64,000 nt of DNA from an uncultured Spirochaetaceae bacterium (GCA_944390725.1 CALXQU010000009.1:25488-89487), one strand, 5' to 3'; positions 26,540 to 35,545 are shown, counted from the first letter of the stretch. Program-made: numbers and translations. The notes: generated by a model not told the origin, from the letters alone.

Positions 26540-26938
26540 ATGGCAAAGAGACTCCTGATACTGGCATCGATCATCCTGTTCCTTTGTGCGTCATGTATCA
26601 TCTATGACCCTTATGGAGGTGTTGCGCTGCATCACGTGCCTGGATGGCTCCGTGGCGTATGGCGTGGGCAGTATTCCTATGATGAAGTCACGGTGACTCC
26701 ATACAATATCTTCGGGTATGGGCCTGATGGAATATGGTTTGATATGGGACGTTATCCGCATAATCTGCTTAACGAGAAGACAGGAAGCAATACTGCGTAT
26801 GAGGTCGATTATGACTACGGCAGGATCGTCTACCGCTTTGAGTATCATTCCTGGGACCGCATCACCTTCACGGTAACATCCGGAGGGACAGTGCGGAGCG
26901 AGGAGTATTACTGGATTCGGGATATACCTCGCTACTGA
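26540..26938 (+). CDS. Small lipoprotein, function unknown
   Basis: 132 residues with a lipoprotein signal ending at Cys19 (FLCASC). The mature part is rich in Tyr, Trp, Gly and Asp and probably forms one small beta-sandwich or barrel. No family recognised. It is a single gene with a leaderless-type promoter and lies in a cluster of exported proteins of unknown role. Confidence 0.75.
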   Translation: MAKRLLILASIILFLCASCIIYDPYGGVALHHVPGWLRGVWRGQYSYDEVTVTPYNIFGYGPDGIWFDMGRYPHNLLNEKTGSNTAYEVDYDYGRIVYRFEYHSWDRITFTVTSGGTVRSEEYYWIRDIPRY

Positions 26939-27039
26939 TTTGCCTGGGAAACGGCTCATTATTCACTTCTTCTTCACAAATCTTCCAGCACACTTCACGC
27001 ATATTGCTTTAGATTATTTGGTGTGGAGGATGAGAAGAT

Positions 27040-28203
27040 ATGAAAAGACTGATGGCGACTGCTCTGGTCCTGATGATGACGGCGACGCTTCTGTTCGCTG
27101 CCAGCGCGGAGGACCTCTACAGCCAGTTCTCCGATGCGCTTGATGCTGGAGACGCATCGAAGGCAATCGATATCTATGGAAATCTCCAGGAAAAGGTCCG
27201 CAAGGACTATATGAATGCCGAGCGCAGCTATGAGAAGGCTGTCGATGCCGGCAATTTCGCGAAGGCACGCCAGATCATGGGCGAGATCCATGAGATGAAT
27301 GCGGCACCTTATCTGATGACGGAAGAGGACAGCGATGCCCTTCTTTCGCTGATACTCAAGGCCGATGAAGGCAAGAAGGCGGAGATGGCGGAATGGCTCT
27401 ATGCCAACAGCCCGTACTATTCGCCGACTGTCACCTACAACTGGTCATCTGACGGAGCGAACTTCAGCTACAGCTTCTCGAGAAGCATATCCGTTACCCC
27501 AGGCAACGAGATCACGCTTCCGAGCGCTTCGGATATCGGGGCGGATACGTCCCTTGCCGGAGTACTGGAAGGCTGGGGAGTAACCCGCAGCGAGGTGATG
27601 TATCAGCCCGGAGAGGTGATAGCCGCACCATATACGAGCCAGACGTACTATGCGATCTGGAAGACAGGGGTGGTATTCACCGATGAGCTTACCGGCGTCA
27701 ATACCACGATCGATGGCTCTGTATCCGGAGATGTGGTAGAGGTTCCCGTGCTGACGCCTCCCGATGATTCCTATATCTTCGCGGGCTGGGTGGACAAGTC
27801 CAATGGCGAGTACATCCCCGCGGACGAGACCGAGTACACGCTCTCAGGCAACGGCGCATCATTCGAGGCGCTCTGGAAGAAGATCGAGATCTCCGATGTA
27901 TCGGCTTCCCCGTATGACATCAATGCGGTTCCCGTGGATACCCAGGTCGATATCAGCTTCACGATAGGCAATCTCGGCAATGAGAACATGAGGAACAGCG
28001 TTGTAGACCTTACCTCCGATTCAGAGGGGGTCGAGATACAGAAGGGACATGGAAGGGTGCCATCGCTTCCTGCAGGGAAGGACATCTACGCCACAGGCCT
28101 GAGAGTCGTAGCTACTGAGCCGGGCTCCCATGACCTGACGATAGCGTTCACTGACCGCGATGGCGATACCTGGACCCAGGATTTCCAGATCCAGGCAGAG
28201 TGA
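27040..28203 (+). CDS. Secreted multi-domain protein with InlB-repeat-like segment
   Basis: 387 residues with a signal peptide (cleavage near residue 22, FAASA). A helical N-terminal part (about 23-125, TPR-like in character) is followed by a beta-rich stretch with features of the bacterial InlB B-repeat/Listeria-Bacteroides repeat (an IFAGWVDKSNGEYIPA-type segment near 245-280) and a C-terminal CARDB-like beta domain (about 285-387). GGAGG lies upstream of the start. Probably an extracytoplasmic binding protein; no enzyme motif. It ends directly against the convergent PLP gene. Confidence 0.72.
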   Translation: MKRLMATALVLMMTATLLFAASAEDLYSQFSDALDAGDASKAIDIYGNLQEKVRKDYMNAERSYEKAVDAGNFAKARQIMGEIHEMNAAPYLMTEEDSDALLSLILKADEGKKAEMAEWLYANSPYYSPTVTYNWSSDGANFSYSFSRSISVTPGNEITLPSASDIGADTSLAGVLEGWGVTRSEVMYQPGEVIAAPYTSQTYYAIWKTGVVFTDELTGVNTTIDGSVSGDVVEVPVLTPPDDSYIFAGWVDKSNGEYIPADETEYTLSGNGASFEALWKKIEISDVSASPYDINAVPVDTQVDISFTIGNLGNENMRNSVVDLTSDSEGVEIQKGHGRVPSLPAGKDIYATGLRVVATEPGSHDLTIAFTDRDGDTWTQDFQIQAE

Positions 28204-29424
28204 TCAGAAGGGGAGGGCCCTGACCGCTTCCGCTGAGTTCTCGATGCTCTCAGGGAGGCGGACCTTCCCGTCGAATGCCTTCATGTCCTTGAAGCCGGTA
28301 CCGGTGAGGAGGACGACTACGGAGGCATCTTCCCCGAGGACAGAGACCAGGTGGTCCCTGTCCTTTTCCAATGCCGCATAGGCAGCGGCAGCCGCAGGCT
28401 CTGCAAGCACGCCGCTTTCCCTTGTCAGCGTCAGCTGGGAATCAAGGATCTCCTCATCGCTTACGCGCACTGCCCATCCCTCGGAGGCTATGACGGAACG
28501 CGCTGCCATCCTGCCGTTGGCCGGCAGGTCTACGGAAATTGAATCAGCCCTTGTCGATGCCTCGATTGCCCTGAAGTCATCGTTCTCAATCGCATTGGCG
28601 ATAGCCGCCGACTTGGTGGACTGGCAGGCAATCAGGCGCGGTACGCGCTCGATGAGCCCTGCCTTCATCAGGTCGTCGAAGCCCTTCGCCACGCCGCCGA
28701 TGATGCAGCCATCCCCGACGGGGACATAGATGGCATCCGGGGCCTTGCGTCCCATCTGCTCGAAAAGGTCGATGGAGACGCTCTTCTTGCCTTCGATCGT
28801 CATCGGATTGTAGGCTGTGTTCCTGTTGATCCCGCCTTTGAGGCGCGTGTATTCGATCGATAGCGCGAAGGCATCGTCGTAGGTGCCCTTCACAGGGACT
28901 ACCTTCGCCCCGTAGAGCACGGACTGCATGAGCTTGTTGATGGGGGCCGTCTCCGGCACGAAGAGGATTATGTCCAGGCCCATGGCGGCGCCGACCGCGC
29001 TCATGGCGGCTCCTGCATTGCCTGTCGAGGCAAGGGCGATCTTCGTCTCGCCCAGCGCCTTGGCCTGGAGCGCTACCTCGTAGCTCGCCCTGTCCTTGAA
29101 GGAGCCGGAGATGAGCTGGGAATCAAGCTTGAACATGAGGTTGGCAAGCCCCAGGCGCTTCGCGATGCGCTCCGGCTTCATCAGCGGGGTGGTGAAGATG
29201 GGGTAGAGGGAAGGGTCCTCTCCCGGATATGGATAGAAGTCGTCAGGGGTGACATGCTCCTTCTCCCTGGCGGCCTTCAGCACGCTCTCGTCAAGCTCTA
29301 CGCGGAGGTTGCCATATGGGAAGGTCTTCCCATCGTTCCTCTTCGCGCACTCGGGGCACTGATACATCAGCCCCTCCGTCTCGAATACCCTGCCGCAGTC
29401 AGAGCATACGTAGTGGAATCTCAT
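28204..29424 (-). CDS. Threonine-synthase-like PLP enzyme
   Basis: 406 residues of the fold-type II PLP family. An N-terminal zinc ribbon (Cys7, Cys10, Cys23, Cys26) is followed by the PLP lysine in GSFKDRA (about residue 107) and the phosphate-binding STGNAGAAMS loop (about 132). This architecture is annotated as threonine synthase in many anaerobes, but no hom or thrB gene is nearby. It lies downstream of a second PLP enzyme next to the purine-breakdown genes, so a lyase role on an amino-acid intermediate of that pathway is also possible. Start has no strong ribosome site. Confidence 0.78.
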   Translation of the reverse strand: MRFHYVCSDCGRVFETEGLMYQCPECAKRNDGKTFPYGNLRVELDESVLKAAREKEHVTPDDFYPYPGEDPSLYPIFTTPLMKPERIAKRLGLANLMFKLDSQLISGSFKDRASYEVALQAKALGETKIALASTGNAGAAMSAVGAAMGLDIILFVPETAPINKLMQSVLYGAKVVPVKGTYDDAFALSIEYTRLKGGINRNTAYNPMTIEGKKSVSIDLFEQMGRKAPDAIYVPVGDGCIIGGVAKGFDDLMKAGLIERVPRLIACQSTKSAAIANAIENDDFRAIEASTRADSISVDLPANGRMAARSVIASEGWAVRVSDEEILDSQLTLTRESGVLAEPAAAAAYAALEKDRDHLVSVLGEDASVVVLLTGTGFKDMKAFDGKVRLPESIENSAEAVRALPF

Positions 29425-29445
29425 TATTCATCGCTCCTTGTTGAA

Positions 29446-29465
29446 AAGCCGCCCGAAGGCGGCTT
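29446..29465 (-). terminator. Intrinsic terminator between the two PLP genes
   Basis: On the minus strand AAGCCGCC, a TTCG tetraloop and GGCGGCTT form a perfect eight-base stem, followed by TTC. It lies just after the stop codon of the upstream PLP gene (29470) and 21 bases before the start of the threonine-synthase-like gene, so it probably lowers expression of the second gene rather than ending an operon. Confidence 0.75.
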
Positions 29466-29469
29466 CCTG

Positions 29470-30933
29470 TCAGCTGAGGACCATCGTGTTGAATGCCGTG
29501 ATCAGCTTGTCTATCTTCTTCGTGAGCTTCGGAAGCTCCTTCCAGTAATCCCTGTCGTACCACTGCCTGTTGAGCTCCTCATAGGTCTTGCCCTGCTGCT
29601 CTACCCATGTGTAGTACTTGAGGTTGTGGATGCGGAGCCTGTCGTAGTATCCGAGCTCGAGGGCGTTGTCGATGCCCTGGTGCATAAGCGCGGATGCATG
29701 GACCTTGGCAGCTTCGGTGGCATTGAACGGGCCCTGCTGCTCCGTAAGCTCGGCCAGGCGCGATGTGTACATCACGGAGCTGTCCGTGAGGATCGTGAAG
29801 ACGACGTCATCCTCCTCGAGCTCGTAGTACTTCGCCATCTTGATGGCGGAGAGCATGTTGCCGATTCCGGAGATGCCGAAGAGCTGGAGGTTAGCGATAT
29901 CCTCTTCCTTGACGCCGATGGACCTAAGGTAGTCATGGCCGTCCTTCTCGTTGAAGAGGCGGTAGATGTCCATGCAGTCCTGGTCATCGATGGAGAGGAC
30001 CATATCGGTATTCCTCACGTTGTGGATCCATGGCACGTGCTTGTCGCCGATGCCTTCGATGCGGTGAGCCCCGAAGCCATTGCGCAGCAGCGTCGGGCAC
30101 TGCAGGGCCTCTCCGGCGCCGATCTTGATGCCAGGATAGACATCCTTGAGGTGGTCGCCTGCGGCTAGCGTGCCGCCGGATCCTGTCGATGACGCATAGC
30201 CCTTGATCCTGTCTGCCTTGATGCCAAGGGACCTGATGACCTCCAGGATTGCGGAACCCGTGACCTCATAGTGCCAGAGGTAGTTCTCGAACTGCTCGAA
30301 CTGGTTGAAGATGACGATGTGGGCGCCCCTCTCCTCATCGAGCTCATGGCACTTGTCGAAGATCTCCTTGACGTTGGACTCGCAGCCCGGTGTCGCGATG
30401 ATCTCGCCGGCTACCGTCTTGAGCCAGTTGAACCTCTCCTGGGACATATCCTCGGGGAGGATCGCTATCGACTTGCAGCCGAGGAGGGCGCTGTTGTATG
30501 CGCCGCCTCTGCAGTAGTTGCCTGTCGATGGCCATACGGCCTGCTGCTCAACCGCATCGAAGTTTCCTGTCACGAGGGCTGGCGCGAGGCATGCGTATGT
30601 GGCGCCGACCTTATGCACTCCGCATGGGAACCACTTGCCTGCGAGGGCGAGTATCCTTGCCTTCGTGCCTGTGATCTCCCTGGGGATCTCGATGAAGTTC
30701 ACCGGTCCGTACCCGCCGCCGGATTCCTTCGGCTCGTTATGCCAGTTGATCCTGTAGAGATTGAGCGGGTTGACATCCCAGAGGCCTACGTTCCTGAGCC
30801 TGTCCTTGATATCCTGGGGTATCAGCGATGGATCCTTCATCTCGGCGAATGTCGGAAGGACAATCCCCTTCTCGCGGCAGCGTTCCGCGTTCTTCCTGAT
30901 GATTTGTGGTTTCTTCTTGAGATTGATCAGCAT
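29470..30933 (-). CDS. PLP-dependent enzyme, tryptophan-synthase-beta superfamily
   Basis: 487 residues. Fold-type II PLP enzyme: the lysine lies in a PCGVHKVGATYA segment (about residue 105), the substrate loop is PSTGNYCRGGA (about 135-145) and a glycine-rich phosphate loop SSTGSGGTLAAG occurs near 250. It is longer than cysteine synthase, with an extra N-terminal ~70 residues and a C-terminal tail. Members of this group are usually called PLP-dependent protein beta subunit. AGGAG seven bases before the ATG at 30933. No ygeX/dpaL homologue is in the window, so this protein could supply an equivalent ammonia-lyase step; that is inference. Confidence 0.72.
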   Translation of the reverse strand: MLINLKKKPQIIRKNAERCREKGIVLPTFAEMKDPSLIPQDIKDRLRNVGLWDVNPLNLYRINWHNEPKESGGGYGPVNFIEIPREITGTKARILALAGKWFPCGVHKVGATYACLAPALVTGNFDAVEQQAVWPSTGNYCRGGAYNSALLGCKSIAILPEDMSQERFNWLKTVAGEIIATPGCESNVKEIFDKCHELDEERGAHIVIFNQFEQFENYLWHYEVTGSAILEVIRSLGIKADRIKGYASSTGSGGTLAAGDHLKDVYPGIKIGAGEALQCPTLLRNGFGAHRIEGIGDKHVPWIHNVRNTDMVLSIDDQDCMDIYRLFNEKDGHDYLRSIGVKEEDIANLQLFGISGIGNMLSAIKMAKYYELEEDDVVFTILTDSSVMYTSRLAELTEQQGPFNATEAAKVHASALMHQGIDNALELGYYDRLRIHNLKYYTWVEQQGKTYEELNRQWYDRDYWKELPKLTKKIDKLITAFNTMVLS

Positions 30934-30974
30934 GTTCGTCTCCTGGGAATGAGTATAAGGCAGTATATGGTAAT

Positions 30975-31003
30975 TTGGAAGTTTTTTCATGAATCACTTC
31001 CAA
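30975..31003. promoter_or_regulatory. Inverted repeat upstream of the PLP enzyme operon
   Basis: TTGGAAGT (30975-30982) and ACTTCCAA (30996-31003) form a perfect eight-base inverted repeat with a 13-base spacer, 42 bases upstream of the start codon. Two TATACT hexamers on the minus strand (30967-30962 and 30957-30952) are candidate -10 elements, so the repeat lies at about the -35 region and may be an operator. Confidence 0.45.
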
Positions 31004-31055
31004 TATTGCGCCAAACCTCAATAAGCATGGCGCTTTTTGGTGGCAAGTGAAGAAA

Positions 31056-31604
31056 TCACTGCATGCCGTTCGGCCTGTACCTGCCGTTTCCGGTCCTGGA
31101 TACCAGCTCCGAGCGGGCAGCCCTGCGGAAAAGGGCATCGACCTGAGAGCCGAGGCGGTCATAGCCGAGCTCCTTGCGGAAGAGCACCGCCAGCTCGGAT
31201 TTCGTTATGATCCGCCCCTCGCGGTCGAGGATATAGTTGATGCACATGGCGGCTTCCCCTGTCGGTATCTGGTACGAGTACCTGTCCGATTCGGGAGACG
31301 TGCGGAAGAAATTTTCATCGCAGCCGCTGTGGTAGACTTCCTCGCCATCGTCCATCGTCACCTGGAAAGGCAGCGATGCCGCGATTTCCCTGAACACGGG
31401 CTCTATGCGCGAGCCGACCTTCTTCAGGGAGAAGGACGCGATTACCCTCTTGAAGAGGAGCGGCCTCATGATGGGGCCTTCCGCTTCCACCGTGCGCATC
31501 ATCCTCTCCCTGATCTCGCCATCAAGTGACCTTGCGATGATCATCTCCGCCGTAGCTTCCGTCTGGGGAAGCTCTACGGCACTGTAGCTCCGTTTCTCTA
31601 TCAT
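31056..31604 (-). CDS. Stand-alone DUF3320-like protein
   Basis: 182 residues. Residues 35-85 contain the EGPIMRPLLFKRV pattern followed by an IEPVFREI-type helix, as in the DUF3320 domain normally found at the C-terminus of large DUF4011-type helicases. Here it stands alone without the helicase and with a C-terminal winged-helix-like part (about 115-180). Possibly DNA-binding. TAGAAT (31617-31612) ends seven bases before the ATG, a leaderless arrangement. Confidence 0.6.
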   Translation of the reverse strand: MIEKRSYSAVELPQTEATAEMIIARSLDGEIRERMMRTVEAEGPIMRPLLFKRVIASFSLKKVGSRIEPVFREIAASLPFQVTMDDGEEVYHSGCDENFFRTSPESDRYSYQIPTGEAAMCINYILDREGRIITKSELAVLFRKELGYDRLGSQVDALFRRAARSELVSRTGNGRYRPNGMQ

Positions 31605-31611
31605 GTATGAT

Positions 31612-31617
31612 ATTCTA
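31612..31617 (-). promoter_or_regulatory. -10 element for a leaderless transcript
   Basis: TAGAAT on the minus strand ends seven bases before the start codon of the DUF3320-like gene, and no ribosome site is present. Confidence 0.45.
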
Positions 31618-31686
31618 CCCCATCTTCCCAGCTATTCCAGTCCGGATATTTCCCTCATGCATCATGCCTTATGCCGTGGCTCTTGC

Positions 31687-31716
31687 TTGCCATGATGCCA
31701 TGAGGGCAATTATCAT
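31687..31716 (+). promoter_or_regulatory. Promoter of the FCD-type GntR gene, leaderless
   Basis: TTGCCA (31687-31692) and TATCAT (31711-31716), each five of six consensus bases, are 18 bases apart. The -10 element ends six bases before the GTG start codon. Confidence 0.6.
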
Positions 31717-31722
31717 CAGAGT

Positions 31723-32409
31723 GTGTTCGATGTCCCAGAGAGAAAGGAGAGGGAATCCGCCAAGGATTACGTCCTCCGCGCATTGATAGATAACATAGTC
31801 AGCTGCAGCCTCGAGCCGGGCAGCAAGCTGGAGGAGGATGCCATCCTCCCGCTGCTCGGCGTGAGCAGGACCCCGTTTAGGGAGGCGGAGCTCGAACTCG
31901 ACAGCCGCCGGATCCTCGAGATCAGGCCCAAGCGAGGCACATATGTCTCCCTTATCGACCTGGGGCTCGTGGAGGAGGTAAGGCATCTGAGGAGCACGCT
32001 TGAGAGCGAGCTTGCCCGCATTGCCTGCCGCATCTTCACCTCCGGGGATATCGACTCGCTGTATGAGAACCTCGTCCTCTGGCGCATGTACATGGACAGG
32101 AAGGATGAGAAGCGCATCCTCCTCTATGACAAGGCATTCCATGCTGTCTTCTACAGGCGTGCGAGGCTTTCCTTCTGGTATGAGCTCTCCGAGCGCTATG
32201 CGCCCCTGTTCGACAGGACCACTATCCTCAGCTTCCGCGTCAGGCCCACATCCAGGATACTCTCTGACCATGAGGAGCTGGTCCATGCGGTCGAGGAGCG
32301 CGATGCGGAGAGGGCAGGGGCCATCGCCGAGAGCCATATGTCGCGCTATCTGGAGAACATCCCGGAGATAATCTCCGCTTATCCTGCCTATTTCGCGAAG
32401 AAGGATTGA
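31723..32409 (+). CDS. GntR-family regulator of the FadR/FCD type
   Basis: 228 residues: winged helix (about 12-75, LLGVSRTPFREAELEL pattern) and an all-helical FCD effector domain (about 85-215) with the metal-binding Asp and His residues of the family (D at about 137, H at about 141, H in the AESHMSRYL segment). GTG start without ribosome site, directly after a good promoter. It precedes the FAD/BFD oxidoreductase trio by 53 bases and probably regulates it; a palindrome overlaps the -10 element of that trio. Confidence 0.85.
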   Translation: MFDVPERKERESAKDYVLRALIDNIVSCSLEPGSKLEEDAILPLLGVSRTPFREAELELDSRRILEIRPKRGTYVSLIDLGLVEEVRHLRSTLESELARIACRIFTSGDIDSLYENLVLWRMYMDRKDEKRILLYDKAFHAVFYRRARLSFWYELSERYAPLFDRTTILSFRVRPTSRILSDHEELVHAVEERDAERAGAIAESHMSRYLENIPEIISAYPAYFAKKD

Positions 32410-32433
32410 CTCCGCCTTATTGTTATATATAAT
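32406..32433 (+). promoter_or_regulatory. Promoter of the oxidoreductase trio
   Basis: TTGACT (32406-32411), overlapping the stop codon of the GntR gene, and a perfect TATAAT (32428-32433) are 16 bases apart. The mRNA would start near 32440 and carry the AGGAGG site before the ATG at 32463. Confidence 0.65.
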
Positions 32434-32436
32434 AAT
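32419..32436. promoter_or_regulatory. Palindrome over the -10 element of the oxidoreductase trio
   Basis: ATTGTTAT and ATAATAAT flank a central AT; seven of eight arm positions match. Position over the -10 element fits repression by the FCD-type regulator encoded just upstream. Confidence 0.45.
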
Positions 32437-32462
32437 CAATGAAATATATATCAGGAGGCTGT

Positions 32463-33917
32463 ATGCTCCATTTCTTTGACGCTGCTGTCATCGGAGGAGG
32501 GGTAGTCGGAAGCGCGATTGCCCGTGAACTCTCCCGCTATGAGCTGTCGATTGCCGTTCTGGAGGAGAACCCGGATGTCGTCTGCGAGGCGAGCGGCAGG
32601 AATTCCGCCGTCGTCCATGGCGGATTCGCCTATGACAGGGGGTCGCTGAAGGCCCGCTTCTGCGTCGAGGGCAACCGCATGATGGATGAGCTCTCCACTC
32701 AGCTCGGGTTCAGGTTCATCCGCTGCGGCAAGGTCCTGGTCGGCAATACAGATGAGGACCTCAGGCAGCTTGAGAGGACGATGGCCCAGGGCTTCGATAA
32801 CGGCGCCACCGGCCTTGAGCTGATAGACGGGAAGCGCCTCCATGAGCTTGTCCCCGCGGTCAATGGCAGCTTCGCCATGCTCTCGAGCAGCTCAGGCATC
32901 ATGGACCCGTTCCTCTTCACGATCAACCTGGCCGAGAATGCCGCCGAGAACGGCGCCCGGTACTTCCTTTCCCATAAGGTCATCTCGATAGCGAGGAAGG
33001 ATGGCCGCTACCTGATCCACACAGCTGAGGATGATTTCTCCGTCAGGTGGCTCTTCAATGCGGCGGGGAAGGGCGCCAAGGATATCTCCGACATGCTCGG
33101 CATCACCGGATACAGGGTCATCGGCAGCAAGGGCAACTACCTCGTGCTGGATAAGAGGCTGGGGCCTCTCCTCCCGATGCCGGTCTATCCCGTCCCTTCC
33201 AACACCTATATGGGCATACATGTCACGCCGACGGTCGATGGCAACGTGACGGTCGGGCCTGATGCCATCAATACCGATGACTTCGGCTACTATGGCGTCC
33301 CTGCCGACAGGATGGAGTACCTGAGGGAGAGCGCATCCACGCTCTGGCCCCATATCGACAGGAAGGATGTCATAAGGACATTCTCCGGCATTCTGGCGAA
33401 ATGGGTGGATGACAAGGGCGTGATACAGGATTTCCGCATCGAGGTGCGCGATGATATAGCGCCGGGCGCTGTCAACCTCATCGGCATAGAGTCCCCGGGC
33501 CTTACCGCTGCCGTGCCGATGGCGCGCTATGCGATATCGCTCCTCAGGGACCGCTTCGACCTGGAGGAGAGGAAGGATTTCGATCCGGTCCATGCGACGG
33601 CGAAGCGCTTCGCCGAGATGACCTCCGAGGAGAAGGCTGCTGCGATTGCAGGCGATAGCCGCTACGGCTCGCTTGTCTGCTCCTGCGAGGAGGTGACCGA
33701 GGCCGAGGTCATCAGGGCGATACACAATCCGCTGGGAGTGCATACGATGACAGGCATCAAGTACCGTACCAGGGCGATGATGGGCGGCTGCCAGGCCGGC
33801 TTCTGCCAGATGAAGATAGAGCAGCTGCTGGAGAAGGAGCTCGGGATCGCTCCCGAGGATGTCAGGTACCTGAGGGACTCGTCATGGGTCCTTGCGGGAA
33901 AGATGAGGGAGGGCTGA
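32463..33917 (+). CDS. FAD-dependent oxidoreductase with BFD-like [2Fe-2S] domain (GlpA-like)
   Basis: 484 residues. A DAO-type FAD domain begins with GGGVVGSAI (about residues 10-18) and spans ~370 residues; the C-terminal BFD-like domain binds an iron-sulfur cluster through Cys406, Cys408, Cys443 and Cys448. This is the GlpA subunit architecture of anaerobic glycerol-3-phosphate dehydrogenase-like complexes described in thermotogas and clostridia. AGGAGG precedes the ATG. First of three coupled genes. The substrate could be glycerol 3-phosphate or another 2-hydroxyacid-like compound; no glpK or glpF is nearby. Confidence 0.82.
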   Translation: MLHFFDAAVIGGGVVGSAIARELSRYELSIAVLEENPDVVCEASGRNSAVVHGGFAYDRGSLKARFCVEGNRMMDELSTQLGFRFIRCGKVLVGNTDEDLRQLERTMAQGFDNGATGLELIDGKRLHELVPAVNGSFAMLSSSSGIMDPFLFTINLAENAAENGARYFLSHKVISIARKDGRYLIHTAEDDFSVRWLFNAAGKGAKDISDMLGITGYRVIGSKGNYLVLDKRLGPLLPMPVYPVPSNTYMGIHVTPTVDGNVTVGPDAINTDDFGYYGVPADRMEYLRESASTLWPHIDRKDVIRTFSGILAKWVDDKGVIQDFRIEVRDDIAPGAVNLIGIESPGLTAAVPMARYAISLLRDRFDLEERKDFDPVHATAKRFAEMTSEEKAAAIAGDSRYGSLVCSCEEVTEAEVIRAIHNPLGVHTMTGIKYRTRAMMGGCQAGFCQMKIEQLLEKELGIAPEDVRYLRDSSWVLAGKMREG

Positions 33918-33918
33918 T

Positions 33919-35154
33919 ATGTCCGAGCGGAAAGATGCCGTAATCATAGGAGGAGGTCCTGCAGGGCTTGCTGCGGCAGTGGCCCTCGATAATCTAGGGA
34001 TACATGATATCGTGATCCTTGAGCGCGAGAGCCAGCTCGGGGGCATCCTCAGGCAGTGCATACATGACGGATTCGGCCTGCAGAGGTTCGGGGAGAGCCT
34101 TTCCGGCCCTGAGTATGCCGAGCGCTTCATCTCCGAGGTGAGAAGGCGCGGCATCGAATACCATACCGATGCGACCGTCATCTCCCTTACGGAAGACAGG
34201 AAGGTTGAGGCGGTGACCCCGTCAGGGCTCCTGGGCTATTCCGCCAAGGCCGTTGTGCTCGCGATGGGCTGCAGGGAGCGCTCCAGGGGATCCATCATGA
34301 TCCCGGGGGAGAGGCCGAGCGGCGTATTCACCGCAGGCAGCGCCCAGGCCTATATGAACCTGTACAACAGGATGCCGGGACGCGAGGCCGTGATACTCGG
34401 CAGCGGCGATATCGGGCTGATCATGGCGCGCCGCCTGACGCTGGAGGGCATCCGCGTCAAGGCCGTCTTCGAGATACAGGACCATCCGAACGGGCTTGAC
34501 CGCAATATCGTGCAGTGCCTGGATGACTATGGCATACCGCTCTATCTGAGGCATACGGTCACTGATATACATGGCGGTTCGCGCCTTGAGGGCGTCACCG
34601 TAAGCGAGGTCGATGAGCGCTGCGTGCCGATAAAGGGCACGGAGAAGCTCTATCCCTGCGATACCCTGATACTCTCTGTCGGGCTCAGGCCCGATAACGG
34701 GCTGCTCAAGGATGCCGGCATAGCTATCGACCCCAGGACGGACGGTGCCATCGTCGATGAGCATCTGATGACGTCCATTCCCGGCGTCTTCTCCTCAGGG
34801 AACGTGCTCCATGTCCATGACCTTGCCGATTTCGTGTCGCTTGAGTCCGAGCATCTGGCGGCATCCGTCGCCGCATATCTCTCAGGCGGCCTCGGCTCCG
34901 GCATGGATGTCAGCGTCAGGTGCGGAAGCGGGGTCGGGCATACCGTTCCGCAGAAGGTTGTGTCGGACGATGGCTTCACGCTCTCCCTGCGTGTCAGGTC
35001 GGTGATGAGGGATGCTGTCATCAGCGTATCGCAGGGTGGCAGGCGTATCGTGGAGAAGAAGATGAGGAAGGCCAATCCCGCCGAGATGATAATGATCGAT
35101 ATACCCGGCGGATCGGTATGCCCGGACGGAGACCTGGAGGTGGTCGCAGGATGA
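33919..35154 (+). CDS. NAD(P)/FAD-dependent oxidoreductase, second subunit of the trio
   Basis: 411 residues, pyridine-nucleotide-disulfide oxidoreductase fold: FAD motif IGGGPAGLAAAVAL at the N-terminus, a second dinucleotide motif LGSGDIGLIMARR near residue 160 and a C-terminal FAD contact. A CxxC redox pair is absent, as in the GlpB-like partner of GlpA/DUF1667 complexes. It starts one base after the preceding gene and overlaps the next by four. It should transfer electrons between NAD(P)H and the first subunit. Confidence 0.84.
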   Translation: MSERKDAVIIGGGPAGLAAAVALDNLGIHDIVILERESQLGGILRQCIHDGFGLQRFGESLSGPEYAERFISEVRRRGIEYHTDATVISLTEDRKVEAVTPSGLLGYSAKAVVLAMGCRERSRGSIMIPGERPSGVFTAGSAQAYMNLYNRMPGREAVILGSGDIGLIMARRLTLEGIRVKAVFEIQDHPNGLDRNIVQCLDDYGIPLYLRHTVTDIHGGSRLEGVTVSEVDERCVPIKGTEKLYPCDTLILSVGLRPDNGLLKDAGIAIDPRTDGAIVDEHLMTSIPGVFSSGNVLHVHDLADFVSLESEHLAASVAAYLSGGLGSGMDVSVRCGSGVGHTVPQKVVSDDGFTLSLRVRSVMRDAVISVSQGGRRIVEKKMRKANPAEMIMIDIPGGSVCPDGDLEVVAG

Positions 35155-35519
35155 AGAGGACGCTTACATGCATTATCTGCCCCAATGGATGCTCCCTTGA
35201 GGTCGAGAAGGAAGGAGAGGAGATCACGGTGAAGGGCAATCTCTGCCGGAGGGGCGCGGAGTATGCCAGGGAGGAGCTCACCGCTCCCAAGCGCACGATA
35301 TCATCATCGATGCGCCTTATCGGGGGCGATATGGAGATTGTCAGCGTACGCCTGGACAGGCCGGTCCCGAAGGAGATGATATTCCCCGTGATGGATGCGA
35401 TAAAGTCCGCCAGCGCCGAGGCTCCCGTCCATATCGGCGATGTACTGCTGCATGACGTGCTCTCCACAGGCGCGGATGTCATCGCCACGAGGAATGCGGA
35501 GAGGAAGGAAGGGCGGTAG
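35151..35519 (+). CDS. DUF1667 protein
   Basis: 122 residues. The N-terminus has a Cys-x2-Cys-x3-Cys (7, 10, 14) plus Cys32 set, which could bind a cluster or zinc, as in DUF1667 proteins always found with GlpA/GlpB-like pairs. ATGA overlap with the preceding gene. It is the last gene of the trio and is followed by a strong terminator. Confidence 0.84.
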   Translation: MKRTLTCIICPNGCSLEVEKEGEEITVKGNLCRRGAEYAREELTAPKRTISSSMRLIGGDMEIVSVRLDRPVPKEMIFPVMDAIKSASAEAPVHIGDVLLHDVLSTGADVIATRNAERKEGR

Positions 35520-35545
35520 ACCGCTTCCTGTACCGTAGCAGCATG

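Noticed and set aside
28204..29424. Calling the gene a definite threonine synthase (thrC)
   Set aside because: The fold and zinc ribbon fit, but the setting next to purine genes and another PLP enzyme leaves the reaction open, so no gene symbol was given.
31008..31038. Terminator-like hairpin GCGCCA/TGGCGC followed by TTTTT on the plus strand
   Set aside because: No plus-strand gene ends here; the flanking genes are all on the minus strand. Left out as a feature because no role can be supported.
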